Of a stretch of 64,000 nt of DNA, positions 54,300 through 64,000 are shown piece after piece. Under the pieces are notes generated by a model. The model was not told where the DNA came from and did no database searches. It saw only the letters and a list, made by a program, of their open reading frames with translations. Positions within the stretch are counted from its first letter, which is position 1, and each line of letters opens with the position of its first letter. The DNA is from Dermatemys mawii (taxonomy: Eukaryota > Chordata > Testudines > Dermatemydidae). A program made the position numbers and the translations under genes. The stretch covers positions 14,894,606 through 14,958,605 of the forward strand of contig ML677364.1 in the NCBI GenBank assembly GCA_007922305.1, written 5' to 3'.

Positions 54300-56792
54300 T
54301 TCTCCACAAGGAGTTAAGAGAACTGCAGCCCAGGCTCAAATTGAAGATGCATGACACCATGTAAGGCAAACATAACACATATCATTCGTTAGTTTTAGTT
54401 ATTATTTCTTTCTTTAAATTTCTAAAATAAAACTATAGTTGCCCCATCCAGTGCACTCAGCACCTATTCTATGGATTTAAAAATCACAAAACCAGATGAA
54501 CTCCTGCCCATAAATACATCCACCTCAGGTTACACCCTCCTGGATAGCCTTAGAGAAGAGAGAAAAAATGGGATTTGAATCTTGCCCAGAAGGCTAACAG
54601 ATCTGGGCTCTGGTGGGTCAAGGTGAGGAATGAGTTGCAAAGCAGAGGACCCCTTACAGAGAACAATCTGCCAGTAACTCTGTTTCACTTATACTGAGGG
54701 AATTCCAACTTGAGTCCCCCAGCTGATCTCAACTTTTGCAGTATGTCACGGGGGGTGGGGGCGAGACAGTCTCTCAGGTAAAGAATACCTGCATCTGTGC
54801 ACCTGAACCCTGTGGACTGGCGATTTCTCAATGCAAAGGATATTTTACACTGTTAGGTAAAAGAAGCTATCATAAAAACAGAACAAAAATATCTATGATT
54901 CACGAGTTTATGAAACTGATCAATAGGACTTCAACCCAGGTGGCTGGTTTTAGCATGCAGCAATGCATGAACGAGGTCTTAGATAACCCCTTGCACACTG
55001 AGTAAATGCTGTGTTCAATTGTGGTTGTGCTTGCCCTTCTTCAAACTTTGAAGCACGATGTTCTGGGAATTTACAAGTAGCTATGCTTTTCCAGCATTAG
55101 ACAATGGCTGTAGACAAAAGAATAGAAAGCTGTGGGCTTTTTAATAATGATATCTACTGCTTATCATATCTGCCTTGTGTAATTATATGGAAAAGGTCAC
55201 ACACAGTATGCTGCATTTCTCTTCAAAGCTGAACTTGCCAATTCGCCCCCTCCTCCCCCCCCCCCCCACAAGGGTTTGTAATCCTTTACTACAGCTGGGG
55301 GATGACAAACAGAGCTTAAAATGAAGGACCTCCAGTCTCATGAACACTGCATCTTTCTTTGATTAACAAAATCTAGACATGAAATTGGTGCCAAGATGAC
55401 TGTGTTGGTTGCAAAATGTATACTCCATAGACAAAAATGTTGATTGGAAATGGCAGTTATAGATTTGGGGCCAGAGCCATGTGTTATTTTACTGTAGCCT
55501 TAGAAAGAATTCAGGGTTATAACATCTCTCACTGTTTTTCTATATTTTACAAAGAGCCATCTTAGACAACCATTTTGATGATAATTGCTCCTCTCTAACT
55601 ACTTTTGTAAGTTCAAACCATTTTCCAAATGCTGAGTTTGTTCAAAGTAGCTGTTGAGTTATTTAAGTAGACAACCACAAAAGACAACTGTTTTGAATTT
55701 TGGCCCTTTGCTCCACATCTTGGAAGCCTTAGTTACGCATGTAGGCCCAACATTTAGAAGTCCACTTACAATGAACCTTATTTGTATGCATTACAATAGA
55801 TGGATAGATATGACACACACACAAACTGAAATAAAGAGTGGAATTTGGCAGTTTATTACCTGAACTCTATTCCATTTTTGGTACAGAAAAGAATCCTGAC
55901 TGGTCTCTCCACTCTTTAGCCCCTGACTAAGCCACAGAGTGTTTTCACTGCAATGTGGCATATGCACAAACAGGGCAATGGCATAAGTCTGTCTTACTAC
56001 CTGAGGAGTTAATGTTGTTGAATCCTGATTAAGAGTGTGTACTGTATAACACTGAGGAGGTCATGATGGACTATATAGACACCAAGGAAGAACTGTGGAC
56101 ACACACCATAACATGGGGAGCTAAATTATGAAGCAAGGAAAAAGAATAATGCACAGTGGTATTCAAGAGTACTAGCAAGTGGCAAGATGGGTTTTAGGAG
56201 TCCATCCTGGAATGGAAGCTATTTAATGGTAGGAACAGAAAATACATTCATTGCAATTAAGTAAGTTAAGCACCAATTACAATGCCTTGACAATACCTTA
56301 CTTTTCTTTGAGCACACCGCTTATCCGCATATGTTTTATATGTATTGGGCCAACCAGTTCCAATGGTATTATGCCAGGGCTAACTTTGCTCCACTAGAAG
56401 TGTAGGTGTCTATATATACCATCTACCACCAATTTTCAGGCGGGAAGATCTAAAATTCAATCTGACATGCAAAAAAGTGGTGCTAGTGTGAAACAACCAG
56501 TTCCTCCATGGGCTCAAAGAAACCAGTTGCAGTTGTTTTACCACTTGCAGAAGCAAGAACACTAATTTTCTCCAAGGAGAGTCATCTTGAATTGCTCAAA
56601 TGCAAAGTCGTCATCCTGGGAAAATATTTACAGGCCTACAAAGTTGAATTAGGGTGTGGTATGTTATCAGCCAGTACACATTTACAGTGTCATTTCCTGA
56701 CTAAGCCCAATTTAATAAAAAAGTGCTATAGATTTGTTATTTGTCATTAGTATGCACGGGTGTTTATTTTCTAGTGTTTTGTAGACAGTACA
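54300..56792. other. no gene seen; poly-C tract
   Basis: No exon or repeat recognised. A C run of about 12 lies near 55256-55267. Confidence 0.5.
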
Positions 56793-56902
56793 GGCCTGAT
56801 ATGCAACTGGATTGCTCCAGATCTATGCTAATATAACTCCACATACACCTTTCAGTGGAGTTTGACTAGCATAAAAAAGGACTAACAGTGGTGAATCAGG
56901 CA
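56793..56902. mobile_element. palindromic fold-back element
   Basis: GGCCTGATATGCAACTGGATT at the left pairs imperfectly with AACAGTGGTGAATCAGGC at the right, around ATAACTCCACATACACC / CAGTGGAGTTTGAC. Confidence 0.6.
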
Positions 56903-57512
56903 CTAATCTTGCATCTTTAAGAGCAATTATTAATCTTCCCAGGGTTTGATTTTTAATGAAGGACTCAAAAGTGATTCAGAATCCACGCATTATAACCTCT
57001 GGCACATGGGAGAAGGATACTCAAGTAAATGGGCATAGCCCAGGGAGTCCCAGCATGGTAAGCTAAATATCTTTCCTCGCTGCAGACCTTCTAGGAAGCA
57101 AGGCCAGCAACTCTACAATACACACTGGGTAGGGTAGATCTATGTAACTGTGGATTTCCCAGCCCTAGCTCCCTGTCTGTGATGGAGTATAGGGAACTGC
57201 CATGTATGACAGCTTAGTGGTGTGCGTGCATGCACACACACACACCCCTCTGCCCAGACTTCCCACGTTTTGTGTTTCCAGCAACTACCCTGGGTTTGCT
57301 GCCTATCAGTTGATAGCACAAGGAAAGAACAGAATTATTTTATTTACTAAAATTTTTTTCCTGTCCTCAGAGAGAAAGCAAGGGTGTAGCACAATATCTT
57401 TGTTATTTTTGTGTGTGCAGTCCTGTGACTTTATCACCAGTCATAAGAACAGAGACTGCTTTCCCCTCCTTATCCACTACTTACATTATGGTGCCATCAC
57501 CACACAAGTGCC
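56903..57512. other. no gene; short (CA)n
   Basis: A (CA)n tract lies at about 57232-57245; otherwise nothing recognised. Confidence 0.5.
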
Positions 57513-57776
57513 TAAGGCAGGGCCAGATTAATGCCGTGACCCCACCCCCGCCCTGGCCCACCTCCTCTCATATGATATGGTGGGTTGCTCCTCCCTGTTG
57601 AGAGCAAACACCCCCATTCTTAGGCTTCAGAGCCTGAGCAGCACTTTCAAAGTGCTGTAGTCTGCAGAGCTATTTTTAGAGTACTAGTGCAAGCCTCACT
57701 ACCCTGAGCTAGGAGGCTCGGAACCACAGGCTGTATAGCTTACATGCCTGTGCCTTAATCTGGCATTGGCCTAAGG
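57513..57776. mobile_element. DNA element remnant (low confidence)
   Basis: CCTAAGGCAGGGCCAGATTAA at the left and TTAATCTGGCATTGGCCTAAGG at the right are inverted. The interior resembles the MITE body at 5713-5945 (AGAGTACTAGTGCAAGCC). Confidence 0.45.
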
Positions 57777-57785
57777 ACTTTAACA

Positions 57786-57868
57786 GCCTGGCTCTCTTCT
57801 TAGTTACACCCGTGTAAATCAGGAAATACTCCACTGATGTCAACAGTGGTGAAAAGAGAAACGGGCCC
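57786..57868. mobile_element. palindromic fold-back element
   Basis: GCCTGGCTCTCTTCTTAGTTACACCCGTG and the facing GTGAAAAGAGAAACGGGCC are degenerate inverted ends around ACTCCACTGATGTCAACAGTGG. Confidence 0.55.
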
Positions 57869-59674
57869 TAACTCTTGCATGCGCACACACAAAAAATTAT
57901 ATCCATTTGGCTTTAATTAGTATGAAATGACTCAGACGTGATCACTCATGTTTCCTGCCTGCACAAAGATGGAAGTCTTAAAGATACAGCTTGCTTTTTC
58001 CAGTTACAATGCAGACTGCCCTGGATTTCATTTCAGCATCTGAGTGGGCAGTCAACACATTCTGAAGAAATCGACACAGATGTCTGCTCAACAAAAAATA
58101 AAAAAGGCAGGGTAATAGAAGTTTAATTGAACTACTCTTTTATGTTGGGCATTTGTTATCCTGCATGAGTAAGCCTATTACCAAAGCCATTTCAGAAGTG
58201 GTTAAGAAAATGCAAGATGTTTAATTGTCTCTAATACTGCCCAAGTTTTGGGGTGAGGAGGAAAGTGAAGTTACTTCCAGTGAGCAAAAGCAAACTGGTG
58301 AAAGCTCACTTTTCATTACCATCTTGGTGATAAATCCACTCCTTCTACCAGCTAAACTAGCCTTTCTAAAGCTCCTTCTACCAGCTAAACTTAGCCTTGC
58401 AAAGTAGTGGCCCTTGGTGCTCCTGGAAACACCACCTTTGTGTTGGTTGCTGGGGCAGGCTCTAGTCCTACAGTGCCTCACCCACCCCGTTTTATTTTAT
58501 GGTGGAACAGCTCCGTAACCAATAGAGTTCTCTCCAGCACCTTGAACAGAACCCAAGATGGCAGTTCCAGCATTCCTCACCTATAAACAAATAATTGTGA
58601 AGCCCAGTGGCAGAATGTGTATCTTATTCCCCTCTAGTGCAGGCCCACATGAAGGATGACAACCTAACCCAGGAGATGACTTTTGTCTTTGCTGATGGGT
58701 GCTCCTCTCTTCCCCCTCCCACCTTGTGTGAGTGGGGCCTTGGGGGGCGGGGGAATAGGCCAAGCAGAGGCAGGGCATCGAGGTGGGACCACAGTCCAGG
58801 TGCTGGGGCTGGCAAAAGATTAATCTGGCCCTGTGGGTGCTGAGCACCCCCTGTATTTTTTCTGTGGGTGCTTGAGCCCAGGAGCACCCACAGAGTCAGT
58901 GCCTCTGCAACCTCAGTTGCTATCAGTTACTGTAACAGCAGACATGGCAGAGGGTTGAGGTGTAGACAAAGGTTCCAACCTTGCTGATGACTCCTATTTG
59001 GTCAGTATGCTTCCACATGGAGTATTCCTTCACAGTTGATTTTTTAAAAAATAAGAAATTACATTAAAATGACATGAGCTAAAAAAAACAGTATAGTTGT
59101 TAATGTCAAGTGCTCAAAAGTTAGGACATTCCAGAATAAGGTTGCCTATGCAATCCCAATCAAGTCCCCTTGATCACATACTATTATAATGCACATGCAC
59201 ATATAATTAAAGACTAAATTTTCCAAAAGGCCCTTGCCTCATTCTGGAAAATGGACGGTAGTCACTGGATGGAATGCGTGGGCAGTACACAAACTCCCTC
59301 ATTGGGGGAGACTAGCTCCCTGTCCCGCCCCAGGCCCTGTTCCTACCTTGCCCAGGCCCTGTCCAACCCCATTCTTGCCCACTGGGGCCAGAGGAGCCCC
59401 AGTCCACTTGCCCAAGCACTGGCCAGAGAAGTCCTGAGCTCTGGCCAGTTGGCCCTAGGGCTGTGGTGGGGAGCATTGGCAGAGGTTTGAAGGGGGGCTT
59501 AGTGTCCCCCAGCTTCCATTACACACCATCCATGATGGGAAGCAATTCAATCTTCAATATATCCTCATTATTCATTGTGCAACCCCAGGCCTTATGTAGT
59601 GCTCACTATCCAAACCCTTCATAGTAGAAATTTAAAAAAATTCCATGAGAAAAATAAGGTGCTGATCAACATAG
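57869..59674. other. no gene; minor repeats
   Basis: A tandem duplication of about 34 bp (CTCCTTCTACCAGCTAAACT) lies at 58338-58400. At 58829-58910 TGGGTGCTGAGCACCC and GGAGCACCCACAGAGTCAG resemble a turtle DNA-element end that I cannot delimit. Nothing coding. Confidence 0.4.
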
Positions 59675-60040
59675 TAGCTGAGCACTTCACAAATCTTAAT
59701 GAACTTATCTTCGCAACACCCCTGTGAGGGAAGGGAGGATCTGAAAGACCGATTAAGATAAAAAGTGTCCATTAATTTTGGGTAAACAATTTGAGAGACC
59801 TAGGACCTGAACACTGTATTCAGTTGCAGCTGTGAATGCTTAGCACTTTTACAAAACAGGTTTCCCCAGGTTTCACAAATTGAGGTGTCAGAAACTGAGG
59901 AACGTGGTCCATGGCCATCTGTGAACATTGAAGTGACTTGCCTATCACCACACAGGAATGTGACGACAGAGGCATGGACCGAATCCAGTTCTCCAGAGAG
60001 GCATTCAAGTACTTTAACCATGAGACCATCCTTTCTCTTC
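59675..60040 (-). mobile_element. MIR-like SINE(s), antisense
   Basis: GAAACTGAGGAACG, GAAGTGACTTGCCTATCACC, CACAGGAATGTGACGACAGAG, CCAGTTCTCCAGAG and CTTTAACCATGAGACCATCC follow the antisense MIR order from core to tRNA head. A second partial core at 59680-59745 suggests two insertions. Confidence 0.7.
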
Positions 60041-61455
60041 CTGCAATTTCCTTAACCCTGCAAAACAGGCAGAGGTCCTACAGACAACAGCCTCTTTCAC
60101 AACCCTCATTTATTCCCTAAATACAGTCCATTCCTTGCCCTGAATGAGATAGAGTTCTGTGCAAAATATAATAGGATTAATGTATATAAAGACCATCATA
60201 ATGGGTAAAGGGGGCCAAATTAAGGTTGCAAAGGAAAACTAAATTATAGTATTTTCTTATTTTTGAGTGCTTGACATTGCTGAAAGACTGTAAAGGCTGC
60301 AGTTTTAATATGCAATTTTAACATTATTGCTATAGATTAAGTTATCTACCATAGGGCACAGTTTCTACTCCTTATACATTTATTGGCCCTATGTGTCGTG
60401 CATTTGGTCTATGCTATGCCATGACGAGGAGAATCTAACTTTTAGCAGAGAGTGGCACTCAAGCTAAATAGTCTGTAATGAACCAAAATGCCCAGAGTGT
60501 CCAGAGGGCAAGCAGACCAGCAAAGGATAGTAAAACTGCAAGGAAGATCTAATTTTCAGTAATTTGATAGGTTTTTCTCTTTTTAAAAACTGCCAATGAA
60601 TTAACAGACCTTATTGCTATAGACCAAATCTCACTATTATATTGGTGTACATTTGGAAGTACGCCTTAGCATTTTGATGGTTCATCTGAGTGCAGAATTT
60701 GGCTGTTAGCATATTGAAAAGATTACATTAGATTCCCAAAAAGCGAGAGTAATTGTTCCATATTTGCTATAATCTTTACTGTAAATTCATTACTAATGTT
60801 TGATCAGCTGTTGTATGAAAGGGAATGTGAGATAACTGCTAGTTTGACTATCCAATATAGTATTTTGATTCCTGACCATTTATACTAGAGAGCTTACTCA
60901 TGTTTTCCTACAAGAGGAAGGAAGTACTGAAATTGACTATTATGGTCACTAAAACAAAACTGTAGTATTAGCCTTGCAACTCTATTGTTTCTCCAACATG
61001 TGCCAGCTCTAAGCTATTACATGGTAGATCAAGCACAGTAATTAATTTAGAGTGATAAGAATTCACATAGCTTTTTGATCTCGGAACAGGCTTGTCAAAT
61101 TGTAGTTTTTTCTTGATAAGTGATCATAGTTTGTTTGTTTTTTTTAAAGACTACTGCGTTCACACTGCTAGAGTTATGTAAACATGTAAGCAGAGCAAGA
61201 TGAGGTTGCTGCAATTCAAGATGCTGAATTACATATAGGGTATGGGATGACATTACAAATGCAGTATTTAAAAGCTAGAAGACTTGTAAGTGTGTGCCTG
61301 TTGCGACAACTGATTTGGGTTCATGTTGTATATGATTTATGGCTAAGTATTGCATTGCAGAGAAAGTAAAAATAAGATAATGTGCGTGCTCACTAGCCCA
61401 ACCTAAATCTGCACATTCCAAAAGTGAGTGGTGCTCCCACTACATTAGCTCAGCC
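60041..61455. other. no gene; one fold-back
   Basis: A degenerate fold-back of the same class as 57786-57868 lies at 60610-60705 (CCAAATCTCACTATTATATT ... GAGTGCAGAATTTGG). The rest is AT-rich. Confidence 0.45.
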
Positions 61456-61540
61456 ATAGAATCATAGACACGTGGGACTGGAAGAACCTTGATAGGTCAT
61501 TTAGTCCAGTCTCCTGCACTCAGACAGGACTCTCATGTTG
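61456..61540 (-). mobile_element. CR1 fragment, antisense
   Basis: ATAGAATCATAGACACGTGG, ACTGGAAGAACCTTGATAGG and TCATTTAGTCCAGTCTCCTG follow the antisense CR1 segment widely seen in birds and reptiles. Confidence 0.8.
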
Positions 61541-62090
61541 CACTTCCAGTTGTTCTGTGGCATGCATCATGTAGTAAGTTTTATTGTTAACATAGAAAGA
61601 TAATCACATGGCACGTGGTATTATGCTAACTTTGTAGCGCAACTTTAAACAAACAAAACTACGATTGATAACACCTTTGCATAAAAGACTGAAGGATCTG
61701 GACCAGTTTCTTTTTTTAAAATTCCCTATTTCAGAATAGGGATTTTACTATTGATAGTGGGACTTGATTATTTGAATTTAGTTTCCCTGTTTTTAGAGTG
61801 TGGGGGAGAATCTGCCACAATTAAGGCCCATGAACAAGCAAACTGTTGCTTGTTAGAGGAGCATGAGAATTCCTTGATGCTGCACACGTGCTACAGCCCT
61901 CCCTTCTTAACTTTGTTAGTTCTGTTCACTCTTGGTACTCGGGCTCTACCAGAGCAATCCTTAACTGATATGTCCTGGACACTGAGCCTTTTTGGGCAGG
62001 AAAACATCTGCTTAATGTGAGTTTCATACAAACATGATCAGCTGTGTATTTATAAGGGAATTGGGAAAATTCTTACCTCATACTACATAG
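61541..62090. other. no gene seen
   Basis: Nothing recognised. Confidence 0.5.
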
Positions 62091-62472
62091 CAGGGGTGGC
62101 CAACCTCTGGCTCTGGAGCCATATGTGGCTCTTCAGAAGTTAACATGCGGCTCCTTGTAAAGGCACTGACTCCGGGGCTGGAGCTACAGGCACAAACTTT
62201 CCAGTGTGCTGGGGGGTGCTCACTGCTCAACCCCTGGCTCTGCCACAGGCCCTGCTCCCACTCCACCCCTTCCCCTGAGCCAGCCTGCTCTTGCTCCTCC
62301 CCCCCGCCCAAGCCTCGTGCATGCCATGAAACAGCTGACAGGGAGGGAGCAGGAGATGCTGATCAGCAGGGCTGCTGAGGGGTGGGAGGCACTGGTGGTG
62401 GTGAGGGGAGCTGATGATTTATGTACATTGGTAAATTCTGGCTCCTTCTGAGGCGCAGGGTGGCCACCTCTA
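62091..62472. mobile_element. hAT element, 382 bp
   Basis: CAGGGGTGGCCAACCTCTGG and GGGTGGCCACCTCTA are inverted termini. Flanks CTACATAG and CAATATAG agree at 6 of 8. The interior has TGGCTCTGGAGCCATATGTG typical of a reptile hAT miniature. Confidence 0.82.
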
Positions 62473-63349
62473 CAATATAGGTTGTCAACAGACCAGCTGC
62501 CACCTGGGCACACCCTCAAGGTGGCACTGAAAGTGCTCCCTGCCTTGATTTCTCTTTTCTCGTGTCCCTGGGAAATGCACACAAGCTTTCCAAATATAAA
62601 TATATTCTTTTGCATTGTTATTACAGAAGTAATCCAGAATGCTCCAGCATAGTCCAGATAGCACATTCAAACTTTAAATTCCCAACAGCTGATCAACACA
62701 CCAAGTACAGCACCAGCATCTCTTACACAGCTCCAGTATCTCGCATGACACACCTCATCCCAGCCTTTTTAGCTGTTTAAGCTGTTTCCTTCCAGGTATA
62801 GTTCTAGCTCGCACACTGAGAGAACATAGACTTACTCCTCCATCATTCCTAGCCGCCTCCGACAGGGAAGGCCTCTCCCTCACTTGCTCTCAACCTTCAG
62901 CTGTCTCTAGCTTGCAGTCATTTGAAGGTGACCCTCCTGACTCCTGTCTGCTCTCACCAGCCTGATCAGGCTCCACTCCTCAAGTAGTCACCACCCCCTC
63001 CTTCTGGGGTATCCCCTCTCTCAAGTTCTTAACCTAGATTTGTTTTCCAAGTGTGCTCTCTTTCTCTCATTCCACAGATACCTTCACTAATCCTCTTTCT
63101 CCATATCTGGGCCATCTCTCATTTAGAAGTCCCACCCGCCTCATTACAACAGAACTAGGGTACATCTGAAATGGAACAGAAGCTCTGGGGCCAATTGCAT
63201 TTCAGGGATCATCTCTCCTGTTACATAAGTGTTTTGCATCATCAACATTTTCTTCATCATTTTAGCATGAGTCAGATAGATTGGAGCATTATTTTTGTTG
63301 AATAGGATTTGTTCTCTTTTTTCTGTAGGCTTCCTGATATCAGGTAGTA
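62473..63349. other. no gene seen
   Basis: The region at 62800-63140 is C/T-rich; no exon or repeat recognised. Confidence 0.5.
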
Positions 63350-63545
63350 CAGGGGTTCTCAAACTGGGGCATCATGACCCCCCAGGGGGTCATGAGGTTA
63401 TTACATTGGGGGTTACAAGCTGTCAGCCTTCAGCCCTAACCCTGCTTTGCCTCTAGCATTTATAATAGTGCTAAAGATTGAAGTGTCACACTCAGAGGTT
63501 TGCTGTGTGGAAGGGGTCACCGCTACATAAGTTTGAGAACCACTG
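63350..63545. mobile_element. hAT miniature, 196 bp
   Basis: CAGGGGTTCTCAAACTGGGG and CATAAGTTTGAGAACCACTG are inverted ends, the family of 22538-22890. The 8-bp flanks no longer match. Confidence 0.85.
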
Positions 63546-64000
63546 AGAATAATATATAGAGCAGATTATAGTGCTTTTTCATGAAAGAGAGGGTATCACA
63601 CCTGTTTATTGCATTTGAATGAGATTTTCTGTTTTCTGCTACCCTACATCAAGTACTGTGTATTCTCAGGTATGCTCCATAAAAGCTATTTAACATCTAA
63701 AGGCTTCTCAAGGTTAAGTATAGTATTGTTAAAAATAAATAAATAAAACTCATCTGAATCAGTGTCAGTATAATTTATGCAATCACAACCACTGAATGCT
63801 ACTGGATTCCCTTTTTTGTTTCTATAACAGTCTGTACAGAAAGGAAGTACTGCAGAGAGCTGTTTTAAAGAGGATGTGGGTTGTAGCGTCATCATTTACA
63901 TTTGCAGAAAATTGCCATGGTAAGTGGCATCCAGAACATAATAGCAACTGTGAAGATAAATATAAAAATACACCTAGCCTTGCCTCAGTATCCAGCGGTC
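63546..64000. other. no gene seen
   Basis: AT-rich; nothing recognised up to the window end. Confidence 0.5.

Noticed and set aside
1..64000. CRISPR arrays, bacterial operons, rRNA or tRNA genes
   Set aside because: No spaced direct-repeat arrays, no operon structure and no cloverleaf with good A and B boxes. The only tRNA-like strings are in SINE fragments. The 58-bp array at 18114 has no spacers.

Overview
This window is vertebrate, almost certainly reptilian, nuclear DNA. There are no prokaryotic operons. The sequence is AT-rich and contains one CpG island, splice signals, CR1 LINE and MIR SINE remains, and many short DNA transposons. The short elements with GTCTACACT/GTTACACT ends, the hAT miniatures beginning CAGGGGTGGGCAAAC or CAGGGGTTCTCAAAC, and the Tigger-type CAGTAGAACCTC and CAGTAGACTC elements are repeats I associate with turtle genomes, so I read the source as a chelonian. 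That is inference from repeat content; a crocodilian or another sauropsid is not formally excluded.

Host gene content is small. A CpG island (about 33.06-34.35 kb) covers one convincing minus-strand first coding exon (33660-33720). It has an ATG, a typical signal peptide of about 20 residues and a strong GT donor in phase 1. The gene therefore runs leftward and the left half of the window would be its first intron or introns. I could not identify the gene and see no second exon. Upstream of it (higher coordinates) lie a GC box, a CTCF-like site and two CCAAT boxes 30 bp apart.

The main biology is two full-size PIF/Harbinger DNA transposons, 4.2 kb each and 4.1 kb apart. Element A (6098-10345) carries a two-exon Myb/SANT-like gene on + and a DDE transposase on -. 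Element B (14439-18637, flanked by the target duplication TTA) is a mirror image, with transposase on + and Myb/SANT-like gene on -. In both, the genes converge tail to tail on poly(A) signals on opposite strands that lie 9-33 bp apart, and the Myb gene has one intron with a phase-1 donor. Each element has its own palindromic subterminal motif: TCGA-centred in A, TATAGCGCTATA in B. Both are dead but young. B's transposase has only two stop codons and B's Myb gene only one single-base loss in a G run. Element A has more lesions.

Layout: 0-6 kb, old repeats, an LTR-like promoter block and two DNA-element remnants; 6.1-10.3 kb Harbinger A; 10.3-14.4 kb mostly unique with an LTR-like block; 14.4-18.6 kb Harbinger B; 19.4-22.9 kb nested DNA elements; 24.7-26.6 kb LTR-like block and Tigger-like composite; 31.3-35.8 kb the CpG-island promoter bracketed by two copies of one hAT family; 35.9-39.9 kb CR1 fragments; 40.5-47.5 kb MITEs, a solo LTR and a 167-bp palindrome; 49-54.3 kb nested fold-backs, a 42-bp-stem hairpin and a 41-bp minimal Harbinger; 56.8-63.5 kb MITE, MIR, CR1 and hAT fragments. 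Boundaries without a stated target duplication are by eye.
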